The translations under genes and the position numbers were made by a program. The notes beneath the pieces are model-generated. The model ran no database searches. It was given only the letters and a program-made list of their open reading frames with translations, and had not been told where the DNA came from. From contig CAAEDK010000290.1 of assembly GCA_900754605.1 (NCBI GenBank), positions 1 to 18,551 on the forward strand: 18,551 nt of DNA, written 5' to 3'. The DNA comes from an uncultured Oscillospiraceae bacterium. GTDB taxonomy: Bacteria > Bacillota_A > Clostridia > Oscillospirales > Oscillospiraceae. Positions 1 to 6,797 of this stretch are shown piece after piece (the stretch's first letter is position 1; the number at the start of each line of letters is the position of its first letter).

Positions 1-297
1 ACCATGCAGGAGGAGTCGGCCGCCATCAAGGACGCCATGCGGATGCGGGAGGTCCAGTTCGGGACAAAGAAATTCTGGCAAAACCCCGCTGCCCTGATTG
101 AATACCGTTTTATTCCCCTGATGATCTCGGTGGTCAAAATTGGGGATGATCTCTCCGCGGCGGCCCTGACCCGCGGCCTGGATAACCCGGTCCGGCGCAC
201 CAATATCACAAAGGTCGGTTTTACTGGCTGGGATCTGCTAGCGGTGCTGATTGCCGGAGCCGCACTGCTCTCCACATACTTTTTCAGTCCGTGGTAA
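1..297 (+). CDS. ecfT: ECF transporter transmembrane component T (EcfT/CbiQ family), C-terminal fragment
   Basis: The reading frame is open at the left edge, so the N-terminal part lies outside the window and the ATG at position 4 is probably internal. EcfT is the membrane scaffold that joins a substrate-binding S component to the EcfA ATPases. The visible 98 residues fit the family's C-terminal half. An amphipathic cytoplasmic stretch (AIKDAMRMREVQFG) leads to the EcfT coupling motif (ALTRGLDNPVRRT, like the family's ARG box), and the protein ends with one hydrophobic membrane segment (LLAVLIAGAALLSTYFF). The gene lies 12 bp upstream of a fused EcfA gene, and the ribosome binding site of that gene starts at this stop codon, so the two are cotranscribed and surely form one complex. 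No S component is visible, so the substrate is unknown. Confidence 0.8.
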   Translation, partial: TMQEESAAIKDAMRMREVQFGTKKFWQNPAALIEYRFIPLMISVVKIGDDLSAAALTRGLDNPVRRTNITKVGFTGWDLLAVLIAGAALLSTYFFSPW

Positions 298-309
298 GGA
301 GGTGATACT

Positions 310-1815
310 GTGATCGAATTAAAAGATGTTTCCTTTACCTATGAGAGCGGGGAAACCGAGAACAACCTGAGCCATATAAATCTAACAATACAGGATGGCG
401 AAACTATTCTGTTCTGCGGAGAGTCCGGATGTGGCAAGACAACGCTGACTCGGCTGATCAACGGTCTGATCCCTCATTACTACGGAGGGAAACTGACCGG
501 GCAAGTCCTTTTAGACGGGAAAGAGTTAAAAGACTATCCTCTTTATCAAATCGGGCAGCGGGTGGGATCTGTATTCCAAAACCCAAGGACACAATTCTAC
601 AATGTAGATACCACCAGCGAGATTGTTTTTGGGTGTGAAAACATGGCCCTGCCGGTCCCGGAGATGCGGAAGCGTCTGGAGGAAACCGCCCACAGCCTCA
701 AGCTGGAAAAACTGCTGAACCGGAGCTTGTTTGCCCTGTCCGGCGGGGAAAAGCAAAAAATTGCCTGTGCATCTGCTGACGCAATCCGCCCGGACATTTT
801 CGTATTGGACGAACCGTCCTCCAATCTGGATATTGCCACCATCGAAGATTTGATTGGTGTGATCCGGCACTGGCAGTCTGAGAAAAAGACCGTGATTGTC
901 GCGGAACACCGGCTTTATTATCTCGTTCCCTATGCAGATCGAATTTTCTATATGAAACACGGAAGTATTGTACGGGAATTTACCGGGGCGGAGTTTCAAA
1001 AACTACCGCCCGATGAATTGCAGGGAATGGGGCTGCGGGCACTGGACCCATTCCACCTGTCCCCGGAGGCCGCTCCCAAGCTGGCCGCTCCGCAATTACA
1101 TATCAAGGGGTTCCAGTTCTCCTATGAAAAGCACGGCCCCCTCAATGTGGATATTCCAGACCTGACCCTGCCCCAAGGGGAGATCATCGGCCTCATCGGA
1201 AACAACGGCGCGGGAAAATCTACCTTCGCCCGGTGCCTGTGCGGTCTGGATAAAAAAGCGAAAGGTGTGCTTGAAATGGATGGGGCCTCCTATGACGCGA
1301 AGCAGCGCAGGCATATCTCCTATATGGTCATGCAGGATGTAAATCACCAGCTATTCACAGAAGATGTACTGGACGAATTGATGCTTAGTATGGATGGCGA
1401 GGACGAGAAAGCAGACACAGCCCGCGCCAAGGAGATACTGAACAGCCTTGACCTGTTGGGCAAAGCAAAACTGCACCCCATGTCCCTGTCCGGAGGAGAA
1501 AAGCAGAGGGTGGCGATTGGCAGTGCAATAGCATCGGACAAAAAGGTCCTGATATTTGACGAACCTACCAGCGGATTGGATTACCGTCATATGCTGGAGG
1601 TATCGGACAACTTAAACCGTCTGAAAAAGATGGGAAAGAGCCTGTTTCTGATTACGCATGACCCGGAGCTCATTTATAAGTGCTGTACCTACCTGTTGTT
1701 CATTCAGGGGAGCAAGGTGCTGTGGCATCGGCCGATGGACGGGGATGCTGTAGGGCTCTTGCGGGCTTTCTTCTCCCGCAAGCAAGGAGCTGGTGTGTGC
1801 AATGCCTCCGGATAA
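310..1815 (+). CDS. Fused double ATPase of an ECF transporter (EcfA-EcfA')
   Basis: This 501-residue protein has two complete ABC nucleotide-binding domains and no membrane segment, the usual build of a fused EcfA that powers vitamin or metal uptake with EcfT. Domain 1 has Walker A GESGCGKTT near residue 37, a Q-loop (QNPRTQF), signature LSGGEKQK, Walker B VLDEPSSNLD and the switch His in AEHRL. Domain 2 has Walker A GNNGAGKST near residue 297, Q-loop QDVNHQLF, signature LSGGEKQR, Walker B LIFDEPTSGLD and THDPE. Both catalytic glutamates are present. The start is a GTG preceded by TAAGGAGGTGATACT, an excellent ribosome binding site. The 3' end overlaps the following DtxR-type gene by 14 bp, which implies translational coupling. 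Confidence 0.9.
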   Translation: MIELKDVSFTYESGETENNLSHINLTIQDGETILFCGESGCGKTTLTRLINGLIPHYYGGKLTGQVLLDGKELKDYPLYQIGQRVGSVFQNPRTQFYNVDTTSEIVFGCENMALPVPEMRKRLEETAHSLKLEKLLNRSLFALSGGEKQKIACASADAIRPDIFVLDEPSSNLDIATIEDLIGVIRHWQSEKKTVIVAEHRLYYLVPYADRIFYMKHGSIVREFTGAEFQKLPPDELQGMGLRALDPFHLSPEAAPKLAAPQLHIKGFQFSYEKHGPLNVDIPDLTLPQGEIIGLIGNNGAGKSTFARCLCGLDKKAKGVLEMDGASYDAKQRRHISYMVMQDVNHQLFTEDVLDELMLSMDGEDEKADTARAKEILNSLDLLGKAKLHPMSLSGGEKQRVAIGSAIASDKKVLIFDEPTSGLDYRHMLEVSDNLNRLKKMGKSLFLITHDPELIYKCCTYLLFIQGSKVLWHRPMDGDAVGLLRAFFSRKQGAGVCNASG

Positions 1816-2182
1816 AAAACTGTACGCTTCCGGTGAGGATTACTTGGAGGCCATACTTCTTCTCCACAAGAAGATGGGCATGGTACGCTCCGTGGATGTG
1901 GCTCGGCACATGGAGGTGTCCAAGCCCAGCGTGTGCCATGCGGTGGCGACCCTGCGGGACGGTGGATTTCTCACAATGGACGAGGATTATTTCCTTCACC
2001 TGACCGATGCAGGTAGGGAAGTGGCCGAGCAAATCTACGAAAAGCACCGCTTCTTTACAGAAATGCTGACAAATGCTGGGGTAGACCCCATTACTGCCGA
2101 GCGGGACGCCTGCCGGATTGAGCATGTCATCAGCGAGAGTAGTTTTCAACACTTAAAAAAGACTTTGACAGAAAAGAAATAA
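1802..2182 (+). CDS. DtxR/MntR-family metal-dependent transcriptional regulator (copy 1)
   Basis: This 126-residue protein has an N-terminal winged helix (recognition region VSKPSVCHAVATLRDGGFL) followed by a metal-binding dimerisation domain. It lacks the C-terminal SH3-like domain of full-length DtxR, as in MntR. The primary-site ligands can be aligned: Asp13 and Glu16 (GEDYLE), His82, Cys104, Glu107 and His108 (DACRIEH). Asp at the first position is MntR-like, while Cys104 is DtxR-like, so metal preference (Mn or Fe) is uncertain. I chose the ATG at 1802, with AAGGAG at 1784-1789; a GTG at 1793 is in frame but only 3 bp from that site. The gene overlaps the ECF ATPase gene, which suggests that it senses the metal status relevant to that transporter. 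Confidence 0.85.
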   Translation: MPPDKKLYASGEDYLEAILLLHKKMGMVRSVDVARHMEVSKPSVCHAVATLRDGGFLTMDEDYFLHLTDAGREVAEQIYEKHRFFTEMLTNAGVDPITAERDACRIEHVISESSFQHLKKTLTEKK

Positions 2183-2199
2183 TGGGGGAGGTGAGACTG

Positions 2200-2502
2200 T
2201 TGACCGGGATGGCAGTGCTGCACTATGACAATCTGTGTATAGACCCAAACCAACGCAGAGTCTATGTAAATGGTCGCGTCATAAAGATGACTACAATGGA
2301 GTTTAACATCTTGTATTATCTGGCTTCACATCCCGGTTGGACTTTTACCCGAGAGCAGCTTTATCAATATGCTATGCCGGATGATTTTGCTGCTGGCCCG
2401 GAAAGCGTCACCAGCAGGATATGCAAGATACGAAAAAAACTAAATATCAATGCGATTCAAACTGTATATGGATATGGCTATCGCTTTGAAAAGTATAACT
2501 GA
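2200..2502 (+). CDS. Stand-alone OmpR/PhoB-type winged-helix DNA-binding protein
   Basis: About 100 residues match the effector domain of OmpR/PhoB response regulators: an N-terminal strand unit (NLCIDPNQRRVYVNG), then MTTMEFNILYYLASHPGWTF as the first helices, a recognition helix around ESVTSRICKIRKKL, and the terminal wing ending TVYGYGYRF. The receiver domain is absent, so activity is not controlled by a phosphorylated aspartate in the same chain. I prefer the TTG at 2200 because GGAGG at 2187-2191 lies 8 bp upstream. An ATG at 2182 overlaps the previous stop codon but has no ribosome binding site and would add six residues. It is the last gene of the ECF-metalloregulator operon and is followed at once by a terminator. 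Its target is unknown. Confidence 0.8.
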   Translation: MTGMAVLHYDNLCIDPNQRRVYVNGRVIKMTTMEFNILYYLASHPGWTFTREQLYQYAMPDDFAAGPESVTSRICKIRKKLNINAIQTVYGYGYRFEKYN

Positions 2503-2512
2503 AAATATTATA

Positions 2513-2554
2513 AAACCCGGTCGAGATCTCGTGCATGAAATCTCGACCGGGTTT
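2513..2554. terminator. Bidirectional intrinsic terminator
   Basis: A perfect 15-bp inverted repeat (AAACCCGGTCGAGAT at 2513-2527 with its complement at 2540-2554) has a 12-nt loop and A-rich and T-rich flanks on the two sides. It lies between the convergent winged-helix gene (plus) and the peroxiredoxin remnant (minus) and can end both transcripts. Confidence 0.9.
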
Positions 2555-2579
2555 CTGTTATTGGAGAATAAACTTAATA

Positions 2580-2978
2580 TTATTTCGACTCTTTGCGGAA
2601 GCACATGAACCAGTCCAGACAATACTGATTTTCGTTCTGGTTGTCCATCCGCTCCTTGGCTACGCCGCAGCTGCCGGCGGTGGGTACGATGACATCATCG
2701 CCGGGTCGCCAGTCGGCCGGGGTGGCGCAGGCGTCGGCATCTGCCTTCTGGAGCGCCAGGACGATGCGCTTGATCTCGTCAAAGTTGCGGCCCGTGGACA
2801 GCGGATAGTACAGGATGGTTCGTACCACGCCGTTGGGGTCGATGACAAACACCGCCCGCACCGCCTGGGTGTTGGACTGTCCCGGCTGGATCATACCGTA
2901 CTTGTTGGCCACCTCCATGCGGATATCCTCGATGAGAGGGAAGGTCACATTATGGTAGAACGATACGGTCTGATACAA
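2580..2978 (-). pseudogene. Peroxiredoxin (AhpC/TSA, Prx6-like) lacking its N-terminal half
   Basis: The readable part is the C-terminal half of a Prx6-type peroxiredoxin: FPLIEDIRMEVANKYGMIQPG, then AVRAVFVIDPNG and ILYYPLSTGRNFDEI, then TPADWRPGDDVIVP. The tail is rich in cysteine (AGSCGVAKERMD and YCLDWFMCF). Family members are usually about 215-225 residues and carry the peroxidatic Cys in an N-terminal PVCTTE motif. Here homology begins only around FPLIED (near 2955), so the catalytic Cys is gone. A TTG at 2978 could start a peptide of about 132 residues, but the purine-rich site AGGGGAGG almost touches it, which looks like a leader fused to the middle of the gene. The frame stays open upstream to 3065, but that part resembles leader DNA rather than protein. 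I consider this a deletion remnant; a functional short protein is less likely. Confidence 0.75.
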
Positions 2979-2992
2979 TCCTCCCCTTTCTT

Positions 2993-3022
2993 CAATGCGG
3001 TTAGCTATGGCTAACCGCATTG
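2993..3022 (-). promoter_or_regulatory. Palindromic operator, site A, upstream of the peroxiredoxin remnant
   Basis: A perfect 13-bp inverted repeat (CAATGCGGTTAGC, spacer TATG, complement) contains the recurring core GTTAGC-N4-GCTAAC at 3000-3015. On the minus strand a -10-like TACAAT (3024-3019) directly precedes the core with a 3-bp gap, the same geometry as site D at 9815. The -35 region is poor. I infer that it binds a DtxR-type repressor. Confidence 0.75.
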
Positions 3023-3023
3023 T

Positions 3024-3079
3024 AAAAAACGATGCGCAGCGGCGATTGGACTTACCATGCATCACGCACTGCGCATCGT
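3024..3079 (-). terminator. Intrinsic terminator with 11-bp stem and U-tract (minus strand)
   Basis: Reading leftward, ACGATGCGCAG (3079-3069) pairs perfectly with CTGCGCATCGT (3039-3029) across a 29-nt loop and is followed by a run of T (3029-3024). It lies about 80 bp beyond the P-type ATPase stop codon and could end that operon. It also lies immediately after a promoter (3086-3115). Confidence 0.65.
3024..3079 (-). ncRNA. Candidate small RNA of about 56 nt
   Basis: A promoter (TTGCAC, 18 bp, TATAAT at 3115-3086) predicts a start near 3079, exactly where the 11-bp terminator stem begins. Transcription would end near 3024, giving a short hairpin RNA with a 29-nt loop. I recognise no known RNA family. 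It could instead be a terminated leader of the downstream peroxiredoxin remnant. Confidence 0.3.
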
Positions 3080-3085
3080 GAGTGT

Positions 3086-3115
3086 ATTATAGCACACGGA
3101 GTTAGTCGTGTGCAA
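3086..3115 (-). promoter_or_regulatory. Minus-strand sigma-70-type promoter with internal dyad
   Basis: The elements are TTGCAC (-35, 3115-3110), an 18-bp spacer and TATAAT (-10, 3091-3086). The spacer is almost filled by an inverted repeat, GCACACG (3092-3098) and CGTGTGC (3107-3113), around an 8-nt centre that holds one GTTAG half-site. This could be a repressor site, which is an inference. Confidence 0.5.
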
Positions 3116-3158
3116 CCACGCAAAAAGCACAAGCTACCAAGCGGAAAGGATTCTTTTT

Positions 3159-5273
3159 TTATCCATTATGCGAATTGTTGCCCCGAGCGGACTGCGTCTG
3201 AGCAGTCAGCCGGCCCATGCTCCGCAGGCTGACGCCCAGGGTGGAGAGATTGTGCAGCGTGGCAGAGGTGGCGGGCGGCAGAACACCGGCCACACCAAGG
3301 GCAATCAGGGTGCCGTTGAAGCCGATAACGAAGCGGTAGTTGGAGTGGATGCGCGCCATCAGCGCCATGGCGATCCGGCGCAGCTCTACCAGTTCCCAGA
3401 GACTGTCGGCAGCGATGGTGATGTCCGCGATTTCCCGGGCGATGGCGGCCCCGTCGCTGATGGCGATGCCCGCATCCGCCTCGGACAGGGCCGGCGAGTC
3501 GTTGATGCCGTCGCCCACCATCAGGACAGTGTGTCCCTCCCGGCGGAGCCTTGCCACATACTCCGCCTTGTCCGCCGGCAGGACTCCGGCGCGGAAGTCA
3601 TCCACTCCTACCTGGGCGGCAATGGCTGCGGCGGTGCGGTAACTGTCGCCGGTGAGCATAACGGTGCTGGTAATCCCCAAGGTGCGGAGGGCAGAGAGGG
3701 CTTCCTTTGCCTCCTCCCGCAGCGGGTCGGAGATGCAGATCACGGCGGCCAGCTGTCCGCCTACGGCCAGATACAGGTGAGAATACTCCGGCGGCAGGGC
3801 GTCAAAGCGCTCCTGTTCGCCTTCCGGAATGACGCAGCCCTCATCCTCAAAGACAAAGTGGGCGCTGCCGATGAGGACCCGCTCCCCATCGACGGTGCTG
3901 GCGATGCCGTGGGCCACCAGATATTCCACCTTGGAGTGGTACTCCTCGTGACGCAGGCCCCGGCGCTTCGCCTCCTCCACCACGGCGTTGGCCATGGAAT
4001 GGGGGAAGTGCTCCTCCAGGCAGGCGGCCAGCCGCAGCATTTCGGCTTCCTCCTTGGTGCCGAAAGATACCACCTGAGCCACCCGGGGGCAGGCGTGGGT
4101 CAGAGTGCCGGTCTTGTCAAAGACGATGGTATCGGCAGCCGCCACAGCCTCCAGGAATTTGCCGCCCTTGACGGTGATGTGGGCGCGTCCCGCCTCCCGC
4201 ATGGCGGAGAGGACGGCCAGAGGCATGGCCAGCTTCAGGGCGCAGGAGAAGTCCACCATCAGCACCGACAGAGCCCGTGTCACATTCCGGGTAAGGGCAA
4301 AACTCAGCAGGCTCCCGGCGAAGGTATAGGGTACCAGCTTGTCCGCCAGATTGGCGGCCTTGCTCTCAGCCTCCGACTTCATCTGCTCCGACTGCTCGAT
4401 CATGTGAACGATCTGGTCATAGCGGCTCTGGCCGGAGGCTTGCTTTACCTCCAGCACACATTCGCCCTCCTCTACCACGGTGCCGGCATAGACCGCGCCG
4501 CCGGGGCGCTTGGGTACCGGGATGGATTCTCCGGTAAGGGACGCCTGGTTGACAGTGACCTCCCCCTCCAGCACCAGACCATCCACGGGGATGATGCCGC
4601 CGGCGCGGACGACTACTGCATCCCCCGGCTGGATCTGGGACACAGGAACCAGCACTTCGCCTTGGGCTGTGCGCAGCCAGACCCGGTCCACATTCAGCGA
4701 CATGCACCGGGCCAGATCCGCCACAGATTTCTTCCTTGTCCACTCCTCCAGCAGCTCGCCCACCTCCAGCAGAAACATGACCATTCCGGCGGTTCCGAAG
4801 TCCCTTCTGCAGGCAGAAATGGAAATAGACAGGGCATCCAACAGCTCCACCTTGATGCGGCGGCGCAGCAGGCAGCGCAGTCCTCTCCGCACAAAGGGGA
4901 TCATGTGCCAGAGAATGCGGGCAATCCGCAATGGAGACGGGAGAAACAGGGTGCAGGCGGCCTTGCACACCACCTTTGCCACCAGCTTCTCCTCAAATTC
5001 CCGGTTCAGCGCCCGGCTGCTGTGGGCGGGCAGCGCGGTGGTCCGCTCCGCCTCCTGCCAGGAAAAATGCCGAATTTCGTTCAGCACGGCTTGGCGAGTC
5101 CCATCGTAGTACAGGATGACGCAGCAGGTTCGCTCATGGACGGTGACCTGCCGGCACCAGGACTTTCCCTGAATCCATGCCTCCAGCAGATCCGCCTGAG
5201 CGAGTGTCATTTGTTTTTGCCGCAGCCGGAACCGGATGCGCCCCCGGCTTTCGTGCAATATGGTTGCGTTCAT
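3159..5273 (-). CDS. Heavy-metal-translocating P-type ATPase (P1B class)
   Basis: This 704-residue membrane pump moves a transition metal across the cytoplasmic membrane by ATP hydrolysis. Visible motifs in order are: an N-terminal ferredoxin-like HMA-type domain without CxxC (RGRIRFRL to VILYYDG); the actuator LTGES near residue 245; a transmembrane metal motif DFSCALKLAMP near 340 in place of the usual CPC; the phosphorylated Asp in DKTGTLT (about 386); HFPHSMA near 425 in place of the usual HP; the hinge MLTGD; and GDGINDSPAL near 587. The ATG at 5273 follows AAGGAGG by 5 bp, so the in-frame GTG at 5288 is rejected because it overlaps that site. It is the last gene of an operon with DUF6219 and DUF6110, small proteins typically found with this pump type. 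The S-C-A motif argues against a standard Cu(I) pump; the metal is unknown. Confidence 0.9.
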   Translation of the reverse strand: MNATILHESRGRIRFRLRQKQMTLAQADLLEAWIQGKSWCRQVTVHERTCCVILYYDGTRQAVLNEIRHFSWQEAERTTALPAHSSRALNREFEEKLVAKVVCKAACTLFLPSPLRIARILWHMIPFVRRGLRCLLRRRIKVELLDALSISISACRRDFGTAGMVMFLLEVGELLEEWTRKKSVADLARCMSLNVDRVWLRTAQGEVLVPVSQIQPGDAVVVRAGGIIPVDGLVLEGEVTVNQASLTGESIPVPKRPGGAVYAGTVVEEGECVLEVKQASGQSRYDQIVHMIEQSEQMKSEAESKAANLADKLVPYTFAGSLLSFALTRNVTRALSVLMVDFSCALKLAMPLAVLSAMREAGRAHITVKGGKFLEAVAAADTIVFDKTGTLTHACPRVAQVVSFGTKEEAEMLRLAACLEEHFPHSMANAVVEEAKRRGLRHEEYHSKVEYLVAHGIASTVDGERVLIGSAHFVFEDEGCVIPEGEQERFDALPPEYSHLYLAVGGQLAAVICISDPLREEAKEALSALRTLGITSTVMLTGDSYRTAAAIAAQVGVDDFRAGVLPADKAEYVARLRREGHTVLMVGDGINDSPALSEADAGIAISDGAAIAREIADITIAADSLWELVELRRIAMALMARIHSNYRFVIGFNGTLIALGVAGVLPPATSATLHNLSTLGVSLRSMGRLTAQTQSARGNNSHNG

Positions 5274-5292
5274 AGGTTCCTCCTTCACGAAA

Positions 5293-5318
5293 AGAGGGAG
5301 CCGCTGGCGGCTCCCTCT
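5293..5318 (-). terminator. Hairpin between DUF6110 and the ATPase gene, possible attenuator
   Basis: A perfect 11-bp stem (AGAGGGAGCCG at 5293-5303 with its complement at 5308-5318) has a 4-nt loop. Reading leftward it is followed by a short T stretch (CTCTTTTCG). It lies 8 bp beyond the DUF6110 stop codon and ends about 20 bp before the ATPase start, so it is more likely partial termination or mRNA stabilisation than a full stop. Confidence 0.55.
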
Positions 5319-5325
5319 GGGTCAA

Positions 5326-5598
5326 TCAGGCTTCTTCGCTCTCCAGATTGGCAGCGGCGGCTTCCTCCGCTTCCTTCGCAGCCCGGTCCTCATTCAGCTC
5401 CTTGGCGGAGGCCAGAATGTCCGCGGCGTTTTCCTGCACCGTGGTCACAGTCCCCATGACCGAATCCTTCATCCGCAGGCCGGCGGCCGTGACATGGACA
5501 TAGGCTTTCTTGGCGTCCTTGCTGGACAGCAGCTTGATGCCAAAAGAACCAAACAACGCACCACCCGCAAAGCAGGCAAGTTTCGTATAAACGCTCAT
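5326..5598 (-). CDS. DUF6110 family protein, partner of the P-type ATPase
   Basis: This 90-residue protein has a short hydrophobic N-terminus (LACFAGGALFGSFGIKLL) that could be a membrane anchor. A conserved stretch follows (SSKDAKKAYVHVTAAGLRMKDSVM), then a helical tail rich in Glu and Ala (ELNEDRAAKEAEEAAAANLE). The pattern matches what I know as DUF6110, a family found next to heavy-metal P-type ATPases in gut Clostridia; its biochemical role is unknown. The ATG at 5598 is preceded by AAGGAAGG. The gene lies 18 bp after the DUF6219 gene and 52 bp before the ATPase start, so all three are probably cotranscribed. It may assemble with or regulate the pump, but this rests only on gene neighbourhood. 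Confidence 0.75.
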   Translation of the reverse strand: MSVYTKLACFAGGALFGSFGIKLLSSKDAKKAYVHVTAAGLRMKDSVMGTVTTVQENAADILASAKELNEDRAAKEAEEAAAANLESEEA

Positions 5599-5616
5599 TG
5601 TGATCCTTCCTTTCCC

Positions 5617-5697
5617 TTATTTCCGTTTGTAGCCGGTGACCATGACCATAATCATGCAGATCACAGCGCCCCACGCCCAAAAACGATGCTGTTTCAT
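5617..5697 (-). CDS. Very small membrane protein, DUF6219-like (26 residues)
   Basis: ATG at 5697 and TAA at 5619-5617 enclose 26 codons: a basic start (MKQHRF), a hydrophobic stretch (WAWGAVICMIMVMVTGY) that can form a single transmembrane helix, and a basic end (KRK). An AAGGAGTGACAGCG ribosome binding site precedes it. I recall short proteins of this pattern (family DUF6219) upstream of DUF6110 and a P-type ATPase, and the order here is the same. A role as a small subunit or regulator of the pump is an inference. Confidence 0.65.
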   Translation of the reverse strand: MKQHRFWAWGAVICMIMVMVTGYKRK

Positions 5698-5735
5698 CGC
5701 TGTCACTCCTTCTGAATGCTTTGGAATGTCTGATT

Positions 5736-5765
5736 ATTGTAGCAGAAAAGGTGGGTGTTTGTCGC
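5736..5765 (-). promoter_or_regulatory. Possible promoter of the P-type ATPase operon
   Basis: A good -10 (TACAAT, 5741-5736) has only a weak -35 (GCGACA at 18 bp, 5765-5760); a perfect TTGACA lies too far away, at 24 bp. The start would lie about 30 bp before the 26-residue gene. A weak -35 fits an activator-dependent promoter, and an AraC-type gene lies immediately upstream. Confidence 0.35.
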
Positions 5766-5767
5766 TG

Positions 5768-6688
5768 TCAAAACGGACGCGGAGTTGCGGTTTCCGACAT
5801 TTTTCTGTACTGGCCGGGAGTCATGCCATACTCCCGCTTGAATGCTGCGTTGAACTGGCTCATACCCTCATACCCTACAGCCTGTGCAATTTGCTGAATG
5901 GGCATCCGGGTGGTGCAGATCAGCTCTTGTGCCCGTCGGAGGCGCTGTTGAACCAAAAAGCTGTGAATCGGCATGCCATAGGTGCGGCGGAACCCTTCTT
6001 TCAAGAAGGTCGGGGAAAGCGAAAACTGTTTGCAGAGGAACGCAATGGTAAGCTTATCAGACAGATGCGTCTGGATGTATGCCTTGACTTCCAACAGACT
6101 GTGGGATACTGGGCAGCCTGAGCCGGAGAGAGAGCCATTCGATTCAGATACCTCGGTGCAGAGCAGATACAGCAGTTCCACCGACTTGAAAACACAGTAG
6201 CGTTCCTGCTCCTGCTCAGACAGATAGCGAACCGTTTCAAAAAATGACTGCGTCCAAGGTGTGCCGCACAGAGCCATGCAACCGTTCCTCGCCGTCATCT
6301 TCTCCTTGACGATCCTGGTGTCCAACCTCATCCCCAGGGTGGAGCAGACCGTCACAAGGCTTTCTTTTGCGGCTTTGGCGTCTACGGCAATCAAAACGCC
6401 GCCCAGGTTTCCGCTACACTGACACGAGTGGAGAGCGGAGCTGTCGGAGAGGAGGAAGATCCCCGGAGCCTCCACCATGCAGGAAGCACCCTGTAACGCT
6501 CGGACAGTAAGGCGGCCAGTCATGCAGAACAGCGCCTCAAACTGGAGCGGTGCGCCGCACACTGGGACAGACCGCAGAGGTTCCTGCTCCGGCTCCGGCA
6601 GGGAAAATCGGCAGATCTGCACCCCCGGCATACCGTGGCCCCAGCGGCCCGTGCCGGAGCCCTGCCTCAATAAGTATTCTTTCAGCAT
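5768..6688 (-). CDS. AraC-family transcriptional regulator
   Basis: This protein of about 306 residues has the two-part build of AraC regulators. The N-terminal 200 or so residues are a ligand-sensing region of a type I cannot assign. The C-terminal 100 residues hold the double helix-turn-helix: KLTIAFLCKQFSLSPTFLKEGFRRTYG, then PIQQIAQAVGYEGMSQFNAAFKREYGMTPGQYRK. The second motif is close to the family consensus. The ATG at 6688 and a GTG at 6697 are both possible starts, and neither has a strong ribosome binding site. It lies 109 bp downstream of the flavodoxin gene on the same strand and directly upstream of the ATPase operon. It could activate the weak promoter there. AraC proteins near iron-uptake genes often sense siderophores, but no ligand can be read from the sequence. 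Confidence 0.85.
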   Translation of the reverse strand: MLKEYLLRQGSGTGRWGHGMPGVQICRFSLPEPEQEPLRSVPVCGAPLQFEALFCMTGRLTVRALQGASCMVEAPGIFLLSDSSALHSCQCSGNLGGVLIAVDAKAAKESLVTVCSTLGMRLDTRIVKEKMTARNGCMALCGTPWTQSFFETVRYLSEQEQERYCVFKSVELLYLLCTEVSESNGSLSGSGCPVSHSLLEVKAYIQTHLSDKLTIAFLCKQFSLSPTFLKEGFRRTYGMPIHSFLVQQRLRRAQELICTTRMPIQQIAQAVGYEGMSQFNAAFKREYGMTPGQYRKMSETATPRPF

Positions 6689-6753
6689 ATTTCTCACGAC
6701 CTGTTTCTCTGGGTTCGAAATTGGTTTTACCTAAGCTGACCGGGGAACCAGAG

Positions 6754-6785
6754 AGAAGGCAGGAGACAAGCGCCTCCTGCCTTCT
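6754..6785 (-). terminator. Hairpin downstream of flavodoxin, weak terminator
   Basis: A perfect 12-bp stem (AGAAGGCAGGAG at 6754-6765 with its complement at 6774-6785) has an 8-nt loop and begins 12 bp past the flavodoxin stop codon. No clear U-run follows on the minus strand, so some readthrough into the AraC gene is likely. I see nothing else in the 109-bp gap. Confidence 0.5.
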
Positions 6786-6797
6786 GCGGTGCTTTTG

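Noticed and set aside
3108..5459. A 783-codon open frame on the plus strand opposite the P-type ATPase
   Set aside because: It is low-complexity, rich in Gly, His and Gln with no family pattern, and exactly opposes a gene with all catalytic motifs; it is a GC-driven shadow frame.
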